Below are positions 1 to 11,000 of a DNA stretch of 64,000 nucleotides, in pieces (position 1 is the stretch's first letter; every line of letters starts with the position of its first letter). Origin of the DNA: Limnomonas spitsbergensis (lineage: Eukaryota > Chlorophyta > Chlorophyceae > Chlamydomonadales). The translations under genes and the position numbers were made by a program. Location: the NCBI GenBank assembly GCA_037349105.1, contig JAYJMM010000105.1, forward strand, positions 2,170,001 through 2,234,000, written 5' to 3'. The notes below the pieces were generated by a model. It made no database searches. It had not been told where the DNA came from and saw only the letters and a program-made list of their open reading frames with translations.

Positions 1-94
1 TCCCTCTTTGCTTCCAATCAAATTAATTCAGATGGATCATAGGAGCGCACTCCTTCTCCGCTGCTCTCCAGCACACCAGAAAGCTGTGCCGCAC

Positions 95-1627
95 CTGTCA
101 AAGTGGATGCTCCACATGAGGCTGGTGAGCAGGCCGTTGGGGTATTGGGAAGGCTGCGTCGGCATGTTGATGAGCATGACATTCCTGAATGTGAGCGTGC
201 CGCTGCCCATCACCCGCCAAATCGAAGGCACCCTGTTGCAGTCCAGCAGCATCAGCCTGTACGCATCTCCTTGCGAAGTCACAGGTAGGCCTGCAATAGA
301 ACAGCATGGGAACTCGTGGAGGCTAAGAGGGCTGGGCATGAGCAGGACAGGCCCAGCAGAAGACGAAGGAAGCCTTCGACGCTGTACAAGGGCGGCTACC
401 CTAGCTAATACTAATACTCAAGCACTACTAATACTCAAGCACTACTAATACTCAAGCATTACTCAGTCCATGAGATGGAAAAACAAAATTGATGAGCATT
501 GGATGAGCATGGTGGGACAACATTGCACTGGGACATTGCTCAAGAGAGCAGGGATTTTGTTTGATGTGTATAGCGAGTTTTGTGATGTCCAGAGTCCGCC
601 CGCATGCTAGAGGCCAAGGTGTTGAGCTCTCACCTAATATGGTGACATGGGCAGAAATCTGGATTTCAGCATCCTCCATTGGGATAATCAGTGGTGCAGC
701 GAGCAAAAGCAAGATCTTTGCCGCAGCTGGCATCTGCTCCTGGAGGATATTGATCATGAGTTGCGAGCCTGCAATAAAGATCAGCTTAGGTTACCATAAT
801 ACAGGCATGAGGGCTGCTGAGCTGAGTTCATCGGAATAATCTTCTCACCATCCGTCACAACTCGCACTGCGCACGGAGGAACCAACATTGGCTGCTCCGT
901 GCTGCATGCGGTTGTTGTGATCGTCACATTCTCCCACAGCATTCCATAGCCTTCAAACCTCGTGACAGTGATCACACCGCCATGCACCTGCACATCGGCA
1001 TCACTTTCAGAAGTTGCTGAAGCCATGCCCTTGCATGACCCATGTCTTGCATGTTATGGCCCTGATGAGCAGCAGTGCCACTGTAGTAACCATCGTCACC
1101 TCAGCATCCGCAAGAATCTCTCCAGCGCACAGTTGTCTCTGAAGGCTGTCCCATTCCGAGCACTCCACCTCAATAAAGCACCCGGAGACTACCAGATGGA
1201 GAGAAGTGTTCAGCAAGTCTGCACTTGGTATACTGAGTTCAATCCCGTCCAAATGTAAAATGGTGGATGACGAGATGGAGCCGAAGACGTTAACGAGACG
1301 AAGGTTGCGGAGTTCAAGCTGAGCACCTTCGGCCAAAATGATGCTTGGCAGACTCGAGTTTTCCAAGACCAGCGCTGCATCATCATTGAGACCCGATAGG
1401 AATAAGCTCCAGCCAGCAGGCTGCAGAAATCTGTCTAAGACGGTCACGGTCACTCGGTCCACCACGTTGCACTCCCGAGCATTATCGACCGAGGAGTCAC
1501 ATCCAGGACTGGCCAAGAGCGAATGCAAGCTACGCTCCCCACTGACTTGCAGCGATGTGCCAATGACAAATATGAGCAAGTTTGACAGCACCACGAGAGG
1601 GTATCGTAAAGTAATCCTTGTGGCCAT
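95..1627 (-). CDS. Secreted beta-helix-like protein, 3' part outside window
   Basis: Hypothetical secreted or cell-surface protein. Exons on the minus strand: 1627-1100, 987-795, 768-634, 290-95, all with GT-AG borders and matching phase; the last shown donor (after 95) leaves phase 2, so the gene continues past the left edge. The start MATRITLRYPLV is followed by a long hydrophobic stretch (LVVLSNLLIFVIG), a typical signal peptide or anchor. The rest is beta-strand-rich with recurring short units of the type L-x-F/L-R/E-N-V/L-x-L (LELRNLRLVNV, GMLWENVTI, GTLTFRNVMLIN), the pattern seen in right-handed parallel beta-helix (pectin-lyase-like) proteins, plus several Cys and N-x-S/T sites. No catalytic residues could be assigned. 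An in-frame ATG at 1675 is an alternative start. The fold is inference from the repeat pattern; the function is unknown. Confidence 0.55.
409..461. repeat. 17-bp tandem repeat, about 3 copies
   Basis: Three near-identical units of the form CTACTAATACTCAAGCA, lying in the intron between exons 768-634 and 290-95 of the first gene. Confidence 0.8.
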
Positions 1628-2049
1628 GTCCCTGTGAGCTCCCCTCTCCAATGTCAATCTTTTGATTTTATGCAATGATTGCGAGATAAACTAGCAGATA
1701 AATCAGTTAACAGGATCCCGGACAGGTTATGTGACTCGCGGAGCCTGCACGGTAGCCTGCACGGTAGCCTGAAGAGGGTTCATTGTTTCGAATATAAATA
1801 TGAATAAGCGCAGGAGAAGTGATGAAACGCCGAAGCGTGGCTTAAGGGCACACAGGGCGGTTTCGATTGTTGCAATTATGGGCCCAAATCCACCTGCGCC
1901 TCGCCGGGATTAATCCCGGTGTCAGTTTTTCTGGTTGGAAACAGAGTGCTGGGGAATACAGCAAATGCAATTCCACTTAAGCACGCGAGATGTTCGGGTA
2001 CGGGCGAAACCAAATCTCTTTACATTACAGCCTGTCAACCAGCCTCTGT

Positions 2050-2290
2050 GCTCTTTGTGCTGCTTGGCGCTGCTCTTGTGTTTTCTTTTCTCGTTTGCGC
2101 TGATCTTTGCTCTTTGCGGTGCTCTTTGCGCTGATCTTTGCGCTGATCTTTGTTACTTGTGCTGCTCTTGTCCTTGCGTAGCACTTTGTGCTGTTCTTTG
2201 CGCTGTTCTTAGCTCTTTGCGCTGTTCTTGTATTTGCGCTGCTCTGCGCGCTTTGCTCTTTGTGGTGCTCTTTGCGCCACTCCATCCATG
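2050..2290. repeat. Degenerate CTCTTTGCGCTG-type tandem tract
   Basis: About 240 bp of imperfect 9-13-bp units resembling CTCTTTGCGCTGATCTTTG. It gives open frames on both strands with Cys/Leu-rich or Lys/Ala/Gln-rich nonsense protein, so the open frames are composition artefacts. Confidence 0.75.
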
Positions 2291-2470
2291 CCCGCGCTGA
2301 TCTATGCAAAGGCGCCTGCAAGATCTTTGCCGCCGTCAGACGGATCGTCAGCCATGACGAAAGAGACCATAGAGAAAGAGAGATAGATTGAACGAGATGA
2401 ATGAAACGAATTGCGCGCGCGACTGAGAGTGATAATCAAGTGATGAAATGGAGCCACGCCTCGCTGTCAC

Positions 2471-2554
2471 GCTTATCCGTACCCGGCGAGGCTTGAGTTT
2501 TGCATCGACCCCCCTGGGCACGATGCAAAAAACATGCCTCGCCGGGTACGGATA
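2471..2554. repeat. Inverted repeat (hairpin), 35-nt arms, about 14-nt loop
   Basis: The left arm 2471-2505 and right arm 2520-2554 are complementary except for a few central positions; both contain CCCGGCGAGGC or its complement. The predicted stem is long and GC-rich. It lies inside the TIR element. Confidence 0.8.
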
Positions 2555-3005
2555 ATGGGTGGGCAGGATCCCGAACACGATCCCGAACACTAGTGGAATT
2601 GACTTTTGTCTAGCTGGCACTATTTTTCGAGTTCCGGACACAGGTGGAATTGGGCCCTATGACTGATCTGTGGAATCGAAGTTCGGACTTCACACCAAAA
2701 TAATTCGGTCCCTAGTCACACCTATTTTGTTGAATAACAAGATATTTCTTGGACAGGAACCCTTCCTACACGCTGAATGTCGCTATAGAAATTTCTTACT
2801 TACCAACTGGTTCGGTCGGGGAAGTTGATTGCCGTATTCATCCAGCCATAGCTTCCTTTATACGGTACTTAGACTGTGTCTGGGTTCTCGCTGTCAAACT
2901 GTGCGTCCTGCCGAACCCCGCCCCTTGACGTGACGAGCCGAGAAGCTAAGTACTTGGAGTTATACGGCAGGCGAGGACCGACTAATTTAGCCATTGACAA
3001 GCCGA

Positions 3006-4865
3006 ATGGCCATGTCTTTTCTTTCCATGCGGGCTTATGTGGCTTCTGGATTGGTGAGAACTACCGCTCATTCATCGTCCGCCACGCGATGCACATGGCG
3101 TATGTCGTCAGGTCTCAAGGCCCAATTTGCCCCCGCCGCTTTCACCCATGTGGCCTCAACAAGAAAGGGAGCTTCGATTCATCTTAAACGCAATGCTCGG
3201 TGCATCCGACTCTCAGGACAGGCTCGTGCCGATCACACCCTGAACCTGCCCCTGGACCAAGATTTAGAGCAGCCGCTGCCTGGTTTTGACAGCATCGCGT
3301 CATCGCTGGAGGCCCTGTCTGCTGGGAAATTCGTTGTGGTTTTGGATGACGAGAACCGGGAGAACGAGGGGGATCTCATCATGAATGCCGACAAGGTTAC
3401 AACTGAAACGATGGCCTTCATGGTCGAGCACACGAGCGGCGTCATCTGTATCGGCATGGAGGGCCAGGACCTGGACCGGCTGCGGCTGCCACTAATGATT
3501 AGCTCCGCTGAGAATGAGGCGAGTTCAATTTGGGATGGTATAGCTTGTCCATGTCAGTAGTCTACATCTGCCTTTTACCTTGGTTTGTTTGGTGGTGCAA
3601 GCTTGGGCAAGATGCTACCGGCCTTGGGCAAGAAACGTTTGTATCATGCATGTGAAGGCAATGCAATGGCAGTGTTCAGCCATGCACAGATTGTGTCCCT
3701 TTTATTGTCATGGCATTTGCAACCACTGCAACTGTGATCATTGGTCAACAAAATTGTATCGCAACTGGCAACATTCCAGGCTTTCACCACCCTTTTCTGA
3801 GTTTGCTAATTTTTAGTGTGCTGAATGGCAGGGGTATGGGTATCTCACTCACTTACGGGATGTGCAACTGGCTCCCTGTCTGCCCAGGACACCATGTACA
3901 CAGCCTTCACTGTTACCGTGGACCTGAGGGACGACATCACCACGGGTATCTCAGCCTCAGACCGAGCGAAGACTCTCAGGCGGCTTTCTGACCCAGCTGC
4001 ACGTCCAGAGCAGTTCCGCCGCCCTGGCCACATCTTCCCCCTTCGAAGCCGCCCAGGAGGTGTCCTAACTCGGCCGGGGCACACAGAGGCTGGCGTGGAC
4101 CTTGCCCGTTTGTCTGGAAGCTTTCCTGCTGGTGCGCTGTGCGAGATTGTGAGCAAGGTTGACGGGAGCATGGCGAGAACCCCTGAGCTACAGAGCTTTG
4201 CGCGCCAGCACGGACTTCCCTGCATCACAATAGCCGACTTGATGCGGTACCGCCTACGTCACGACACGCTGCTTACGCAGACCGGCACCTCCGAGATTAG
4301 GACGCAGCGCTACGGGCGCTTGCAGGTGCACACGTTTCGCTCGTCTCTGAACGGGGCTGAACACGTGGCGGTTGTCGCCGGTGACGTCAAGGATAAGCAG
4401 GACGTGCTGGTACATGTGCAGCGCGAGAGCAGCATGGCGGACCTGCTTCATGGTGGAGCCCCAATTAGCGCCCAAGGAGCACCCACGAGCAGCGATCGGT
4501 TATCGAACTCGGTCCCAACTACAGATGTGTTGCAGCAACTGGCAGCCCACAGCCAGGGAGGCGTGCTGTTGTACATGCGTCAGGCGCCGGGTGCCAGTTT
4601 GGCGAAGGAGGTCCAGCAGCTGGCACTGAGCGGGTCAGCCTCTTGCGGGGCCACCACGCTGGGCCTGTGTGATTATGGCCTGGCAGCCCAGATGCTGACT
4701 GCACTCGGTGTGCGTTCTGTTATAATGGCAAGTGGGGATGCTGAGCAGCTCACTGCGTTGAGGAGCTGTGGGGTGCTCGTTGCCGATGTGGCCCCAGCTT
4801 TTCTGGGTAGCAGTCCTGCCATTGGCGACAGCGTGTCTGGGCACCGGGAAGCTGCTTGTACGTAG
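3006..4865 (+). CDS. RIBA-type riboflavin enzyme: intact DHBP synthase, degenerate GTP cyclohydrolase II
   Basis: Plant-type fusion of 3,4-dihydroxy-2-butanone-4-phosphate synthase (N-terminal) and GTP cyclohydrolase II (C-terminal), normally plastid riboflavin synthesis. Exons 3006-3518 and 3888-4865; the junction (SSAENE then DTMYTAFTVTVD) is restored only if the intron has a GC donor (GAG|GCGAGT) and AG acceptor. The start MAMSFLSMRAYV begins a Ser/Arg/Ala-rich segment like a chloroplast transit peptide. The synthase half keeps DDENRENEGDLI, HTSGVIC, TTGISASDRA and RPGHTEA, so it should be active. The cyclohydrolase half keeps its outline (FRSSLNGAEHVAVVAGDV, VLLYMR, DYGLAAQMLTALGVRS) but lacks the zinc-ligand cysteines (SECLTGD / RCDCG region), the RGHEGRGIG segment and TNNPAK. 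It probably supplies only the butanone phosphate. Paralogues that have lost one activity are known in Arabidopsis RIBA. About 496 residues. Confidence 0.9.
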
Positions 4866-6004
4866 GGGGAAATCCGCTACAGACCCCTGGTCCTGAAGAA
4901 TCTAGACGGGAGGGAGCTGTGCTGAAGGCTGTGCTGAGTGGTACGAAGATGACCAGCTGCTGGTACCAGGGATTTGTGTGCGTGTGGGATTCTTTTCGTC
5001 ATCATGTTTTTGATTGGAAAAAGTTGTATTATTTCTTTTCTTTCAGCAGGGTCCCCTTGGTTTTCGTTTGTTACAGGCGTGAGGAGGCATTTTAGCCACC
5101 GTTCTTCAAAATTCGATTCCACCACTGAGGGAGAGGTATGGACGCCCTCGAATGTCACCAGCTGATGACTTGGAGAGTGCTAATTGGCGTATCGGTCTTT
5201 GAATCAATTTATTTTATGAAAAAACTAATTTCATTCGACTTGAGATTGTGTCTCGTTTGAAGTCAAGATAGGCTTGTCATTAATTTTTCCATGAGAGGGC
5301 GAGACCTCATGAAAAGGTTGCAAACAATCCGTCCAATTCAGCCCCTCAGAAAAACTGTTGGTCACAACCGTTTTACGAATTATCAAGGTCAAAAGCATGT
5401 TATTCCCGACTTCCTTTCTTACGCCTGCCGAGTGCACGAATTTCCACATTCCATCACGTACGCTTCGGTATGTGTTCTGGTGTTATTTAAAGGGGGCTTC
5501 ACCTACTGCTCAGCCCCATGTCGCCTATTAATATGGCTAGCCTTGCTGTTAGCAGCCTTGCTACTTAAATATTTTGAGGCCATCACTAGCCTTTGTGATT
5601 TTAAGATGGTCAATGGCCTGACAATTGTGCATGTAATTAATTGACCTACCCCCCAAGCCCCTATCATTCCAGAGAATCTTCTTGTATGACTGTGTCAACC
5701 TCCCATGGGGCCAAAATATGGGGTTGGAGGTCACATGCTGCTTCATCAGGATGCTGGACACCTCAAGCTAGCCTCTTGTTCATTCAGCAACACGCTTTTT
5801 TGTTCCATGCTTGAAATTTACATGAGGAAGTATGGCAGATGCCTGACTAAGAGGGAGGAATGTGCCGCCATCCATGATAATTAATGCCAGGTATGCACTG
5901 CATCTGAGCCGAGGCATTTACCTAGAAGCTGCACTGCCTTCGACCATGAGCCAGACTCATGCAGACCTCATTTGCGTTATCGTATGCTGATATTGTCCCT
6001 CGCC

Positions 6005-6302
6005 AAGTTCGTGGTTCTCACTAACTTCCTCTAGCTTTACCAGGCCGAGCAGGGATGGGACGCACTTCTTTTGTGGAAGCTATTGTAGGCATTGTTGAGG
6101 GCAAGTTTGTAGGGGAGCTGAGGTGTCGGACTTGTTTGCCTTTTCGGCCTTGCCTTTTGTTCCTTCGTTTCTCCCTCTTCCTTTTTGTTTCTGCTTTTCT
6201 CCCATCTGAACAGTAGGGCGTCCATGCGGCCGAGCCTTCTTCAGCAGAGCCCGGTGACTCACCTCAGAGGTGTAACGTCATTGACTAAGTTCGTGGTTCT
6301 CA
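6005..6302 (+). mobile_element. SINE-like insertion with 16-bp target duplication
   Basis: A 266-bp insert (6021-6286) is flanked by an identical 16-bp direct repeat AAGTTCGTGGTTCTCA at 6005-6020 and 6287-6302. The insert has a body ending in a pyrimidine-rich tract, then the family 3' tail (GCCGAGCCTTCTTCAGCAG ... GAGGTGTAACGTCATTGAC). The tail is interrupted by a short insertion. The same body and tail recur near 52.4 and 53.5 kb. No poly(A) tail or clear Pol III boxes were seen. Confidence 0.65.
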
Positions 6303-6780
6303 GCCATCATGTGGGGATCGGCTGGGCTTTCACTGTGCATCATCTTCGTGGCAAGAATGGTCAACATGCAAGCTGCAAGGGCCAGCTGAGGCTTCATCAG
6401 AAGAAGGCTTTTTGGGCAGGGTAATGTGATGATGGCCTGACGCGCATTTGCGTATGACTGTTATGAGACCTCTCACTCAGCTGGGTTCACTCACCTGGGG
6501 CAGGTGGACCAAGGGGCCTAGCCTGGCCAGTAGCCTGTCTATTCTTCTCGAAGCAGCCATTCGAGGCAAGTGACTGAAGTACAGACTACAAGTATCACAA
6601 GATGTAACGCACATGGACTGGCTGGGGGGGCTGGGGGGGTAGCGCCGGGACAGCACGCCCGGAGGTGTTGGGCCTACATCTCGATAAGGCAGTCAAGTAT
6701 GATATGAAGTTGAATTAATTGTTAGACACTTATACCAGTAACAATCCAGTACCGGTCCATGCATGGTCTCTTGCACCTGA

Positions 6781-6840
6781 CAATGACGTTACCGTACACC
6801 CCCGGGCCCTGATTAAAAAGGCTTGACCGAGTTGGGCTGC
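6781..6840 (-). repeat. SINE-like family tail, reversed copy
   Basis: Complement of the family 3' tail: CAATGACGTTACCGTACACC, then GGGCCCTGATTAAAAAGGC and the matching downstream residue pattern. Diverged fragment. Confidence 0.6.
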
Positions 6841-8080
6841 TAATGTCTGGAAATTTTGAAGAGATAAAAATTGTACTTTTACCTGCTGGAAAGAAAGAAA
6901 GAAAATGCCTGAGCGTGGCTTGAGGAATACGGGATCTGGATGGACTACAGGTAGGGGTGGACCTGTCATGCACATGCGTCGGGAACTCGACGGCCAGGGT
7001 GGGTCAAATGTATCGTAAAAACGTGGACAGGCCCAGCAGTGCAAGGAGGTTAGGTCATGACTTGATATCAGTTACACATTGACTGTGCTCTAACCTGATT
7101 GCTAGTAGTGCACTAATACTGGTAGGCACCAACTGTCCCTTGAAATAATCAAACGCAAACACGATGGGCTTAAGGATTCCACTTGACAGAATCACCAACT
7201 CCAATAAATTTATATATTTTTGAGATAACTTGGCCATGCTGAGGGGCCTGCCTCTAATTTTTTGAGGATGTTATATTGCAGTGCTGGCCTCCATAGCTGA
7301 AGTATTACCTGATGTAAAGCCTAGGGTTGTGGCTCTGAAACCACAAGTGCTGTTTTTTCCATCCTCTCGCAAAACCAGTCTTCGGCAGATCTGGCTGGCT
7401 CAGCTCAGATAAGAAGGGGGGCCTGGAATAAAGGACATAAATTCAAGATGTGTGAATAAAGAGTGGATACCTGACTTAAGGCATTCTGGAAATCAGTGGC
7501 AGTGATATGGGAGCTTGCATGGCTGAGGGGCTGCATGGGGCAAGGGGCATGGCTTCCTGACAAGCCACCTTTGCCCCAAATTTGCAGCCTCTGGAGTGGG
7601 GAGTCTTAATGAGCTACTCTCAGGCTCTCTGAATCACCAGACATCATAGCAATCAGACAGGTATGGAGTGAATTCCAATCCATCAAAGACAGCCCTGATG
7701 TGGGCCACATGGAAGGCCATATCTGCATGTTGGATTGGCCAAATGACCCAGGGAAGGTGGCAATGCCTCCGTCTATGCCCCACCTACACCCACTTAAGGT
7801 TCTACCTTAACCGGGTTTTGGCCACTTTTCAGGCTCAGCCGCCGCAAGTTTGAGGCCAGATCGAGGCAGTTCATAGAGAGATTACTTCAAATTGCAGTTG
7901 GTACTGCTAGTGTGAACCAGGTTGGGACGGCGGGTCAAACCTCAGTACCCCTAAAACGTGTCGATACATCTGACCCGCCCTGGCCGTACACCTTCACACC
8001 AGACAGGCAACCACAACTTATCGCGCCCTTAACGGAGTCGGCTTGTAGTAGTGTCACTGCCTCGGCGCCTGTGCAACATT

Positions 8081-11000
8081 ATGTCCGCCTACGAAACTAG
8101 ACGTATCGGCGCCGAGCGGAGCCGCTGCTACGGCTCAGGCACGAGCTTCCTTTCCAGACTACCCATAAGGCGATGCCAGCGCAAGCTCCATGGCGTTAAG
8201 AGCGCTATACGCGACCGAAGTCCCTTACCGCGTAGGCAAGTCCGCAAGCGCAAGGAACGCGGCATGCTGTCCAGCCCGTGGGAAGGGGTAGCTGGCAGCC
8301 GCGCTGTCACCCCCGTCCTGTGCTGGCTCTTTTCCATGGTGCATGGGGCTCACAGGCAAATGGCTCATTAGGAGCTTGAGCATGACCGGGCTCCGTGTCG
8401 AAATAGGCAGTCATGCACCTCGATTGCATGGAGTGTTATGGGACGTGTCATGGAGATGCGGAATGACACTTCATGCGCCCATTCAGGTCCTAGTGTTCCT
8501 CTTGCTGTCAGAATGATTGACTTGCTTGCATATCACAATCAATAGGGCCATCACCAGGGTTTGGTGAATTCACAAAGGCACCAGCCTTGGACCCTAGCGC
8601 CATCATCTATGCCCCCCCTTCCTCTATACTGGGTTCCTACTACAAGTGTTTTAGAGGGGACCAGCCTAAAGAGTAGCAGCAAGGCCACGTCCTTCAAACC
8701 TCCCTGAACCCTCACAGCCAATCGCCGCCCCCACCTGGCCTTGAATACGTGAAGCGCATGAGGCAGGCCCAGGAGGACCCGCAGGCCTGCCCGTTGCTCA
8801 TGTTGGCCCCGATGGAGAGCCTCGGGGACTGGCATTTCCGGCGCGCCATTGCTGAGACTGTTGGCGGTTTTGACGAGGCTTGTACAGGTGGGTGGGTGAG
8901 CTATGGCTTGTTGAGAGTCTATATGGGATGTTATGAGGGGAGCCTGCTTCATGCCCGCCTTCCCGCTTGTCCCCAGTACCCGCTCATCTCCGCTCTCTGC
9001 TTATCCCAACTGCCCGCTCACCTCACCTCCTGATTTAAAGAATGTGGCACCAATGCTGTACCTGCCTCTAAATCACTGCAGTGTCTATGTTGCGCAAAGT
9101 GTGGGAGACCTTGGAACGGGTTAAAATGACTGCCTTCTCTCTCAGTCTGCCTGACTTCTCTGATTTGTTTGCACGAGTCCTGAATCTCCATTCACTCAGC
9201 TGCACTGCCATCGTCATGTGCCTCCTCGCACGTATGCGCAGAGTTCTTGCGGATCCCCAATCATACAGACCACCCATGGGCCTCAGTGAAAGGAGTCATC
9301 TCGAATTACAATGCCAGAGAGCTTGGGGAGGTACCCATAGGGGTAAGCTTGCGCCTGGATCTCCTTTCCCAATTTATAAGGTCGTATTTTATTTGCTGGC
9401 TGGATGCAGTCAAGCTTCAAGCTCCACTTCCGTCCATCATAGCTTGCAGTGCCTGTTTTTAATCAGTGAGCCCGGACCCTGTTAGTCCCCATCGTGCATC
9501 ACTGAGCGGGCTTGCCGTAGCGTTATTTAATTATTTTGCTTGTTTTATTTTTGAATTCATGTGTGTGCAGGCCCAGATCATGTCCTCCAACCCGGAGCTG
9601 CTGGGGCTGGCCACCAACATGCTGTTCAGACGTAGGCAGGCACCTCGAGTGGACCTCAATTGTGGATGTCCAGCCAACACAGTCACTGGAAAAGGTGCTG
9701 GGAGCAGGTGGGATAAGAGTGAAGAGATCAGGCTTTCCGGCTGGTTTCTTAGCCTCCTCTGTCGTCCTTTACCCTGAACCCTGAACCCTGAACCCAATAC
9801 AGTCTCAGTCGTATGGCCGGGAGGAGGCATGAGATAGACTTTCTCTGCAATAGGTTAAGGATGGAGAAAGGTTGCAGGCTCATTATAGACCGCGAGCTAA
9901 CAGCCTTGGGATGACGAATGCTTGCGTAATACGCCCTGGCCCCTTGTTTCCTTTGGAAGACTGACCCTGCATCTGAGGGGCCTCACCTCAGCCACCCGCC
10001 TTCCTTGCCCGGTCCGCTGGCATGTGTGGAACGAAGTAGTTACGGTGCGGGACGGAATGCGCCCAGGAGGCCACTTGGCATCCTTTGGCCTTTCCCCCTC
10101 CCCTTCGCACCCTCCCTCCCTGTGGTCTTGAAAGTTATTGAGATTCTCCGTTCGCTGCGCTTATTCTGGATGAGCGTCTCTTCCCGTCCCACTCCTCTCC
10201 CCGCATGGGTGGGCCTGTGTGTAGTATCATCCTGGCGCCCCTGCTACTTCTGTCCCTGTTGCAGTCTGCTGCGCACGCCGGAGGTGCTGCACGCTTGTGT
10301 GAAGGCCATGGTCGAGGGCGCAGAGGGCGCGGGCCCTGTGAGCGTGAAGATGCGATCAGGGTGGGTATGTGGGGTGTGGACTCAGGATGGGGGGGGGGGG
10401 GATCTCCATTACGGTAGTATTATGTGACGGGAGGTGGAGGAAATTGGCAGTTAGCTCAACCATGGTCCATTGGGGCTAGGAATTTACAGGTTTCTCTGCC
10501 AGCATTGTTTCGTTTTATGGCAGCTTCTCATCACCAGCTTAATATCGGATATCAAGCGGGAGGTTCATGCCAGAACAGTGCGTTTGCATGAGACGTGTGG
10601 TCCCACGTGCATTATGGGTGCCTCTAGAATAACATGATATGGAAGTACCGGTAACGTACCGGTATTTTAAAAAACATGCGGACATTTCTTCATGGCTTTT
10701 TCCCCAGCACCGCCTCTCGCTTTCTCACTCTCTCTCTCTCTGTCTCCTTATCTTATATCCCTGCCTTTCCATTTCAGATTTGAGGACACTTCTCTATTTG
10801 AAGAGAATCTCCTGGCAGCTCAGGAGGGTGGGGCTGCATTTATCACGGTACATCCACGCACTAAACGCCAGACGTAAGTGCCGTGACCTGGCAGGTCCGG
10901 GTTAGGATAAGCATTGCAGACAAAACGTCCAGGGCGGTGCGCTACATGGAAGCACTGTGGAGGACGGGTCTTTGCGGCATGAACCCTGCTGGCCATTGCT

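Larger units (their letters stand above)
1877..2657. mobile_element. Non-autonomous TIR element (about 780 bp)
   Basis: The ends are inverted: 1880-1896 and 2641-2657 share GGGCCCAAwTCCACCTG in opposite orientation (16 of 17 match). A second, inner inverted match contains CAATTCCACT (about 1969-1978 against about 2592-2601). Between them lie a palindrome (about 1903-1922), a degenerate pyrimidine-rich tandem tract (2050-2290) and a strong hairpin (2471-2554). No transposase reading frame is present. It sits in the intergenic space between two divergently transcribed genes. The target-site duplication was not resolved. Confidence 0.55.
4866..8080. other. Gene-poor stretch after RIBA
   Basis: No convincing exon was found on either strand. 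It contains the 3' flank of RIBA, a complete SINE-like insertion (6021-6286), a second reversed fragment (6781-6840) and a G-run near 6620-6645. Open frames here are short and lack codon structure or family motifs. Confidence 0.6.

Noticed and set aside
1919..2391. Cys/Leu-rich plus-strand and Lys/Gln-rich minus-strand frames
   Set aside because: Translation of the degenerate CTCTTTGCGCTG tract within the TIR element.
9771..9797. CCCTGAA repeats as possible interstitial telomere sequence
   Set aside because: Only about three units and not the green-algal/plant CCCTAAA or CCCTAAAA form; they lie in a Dus intron.
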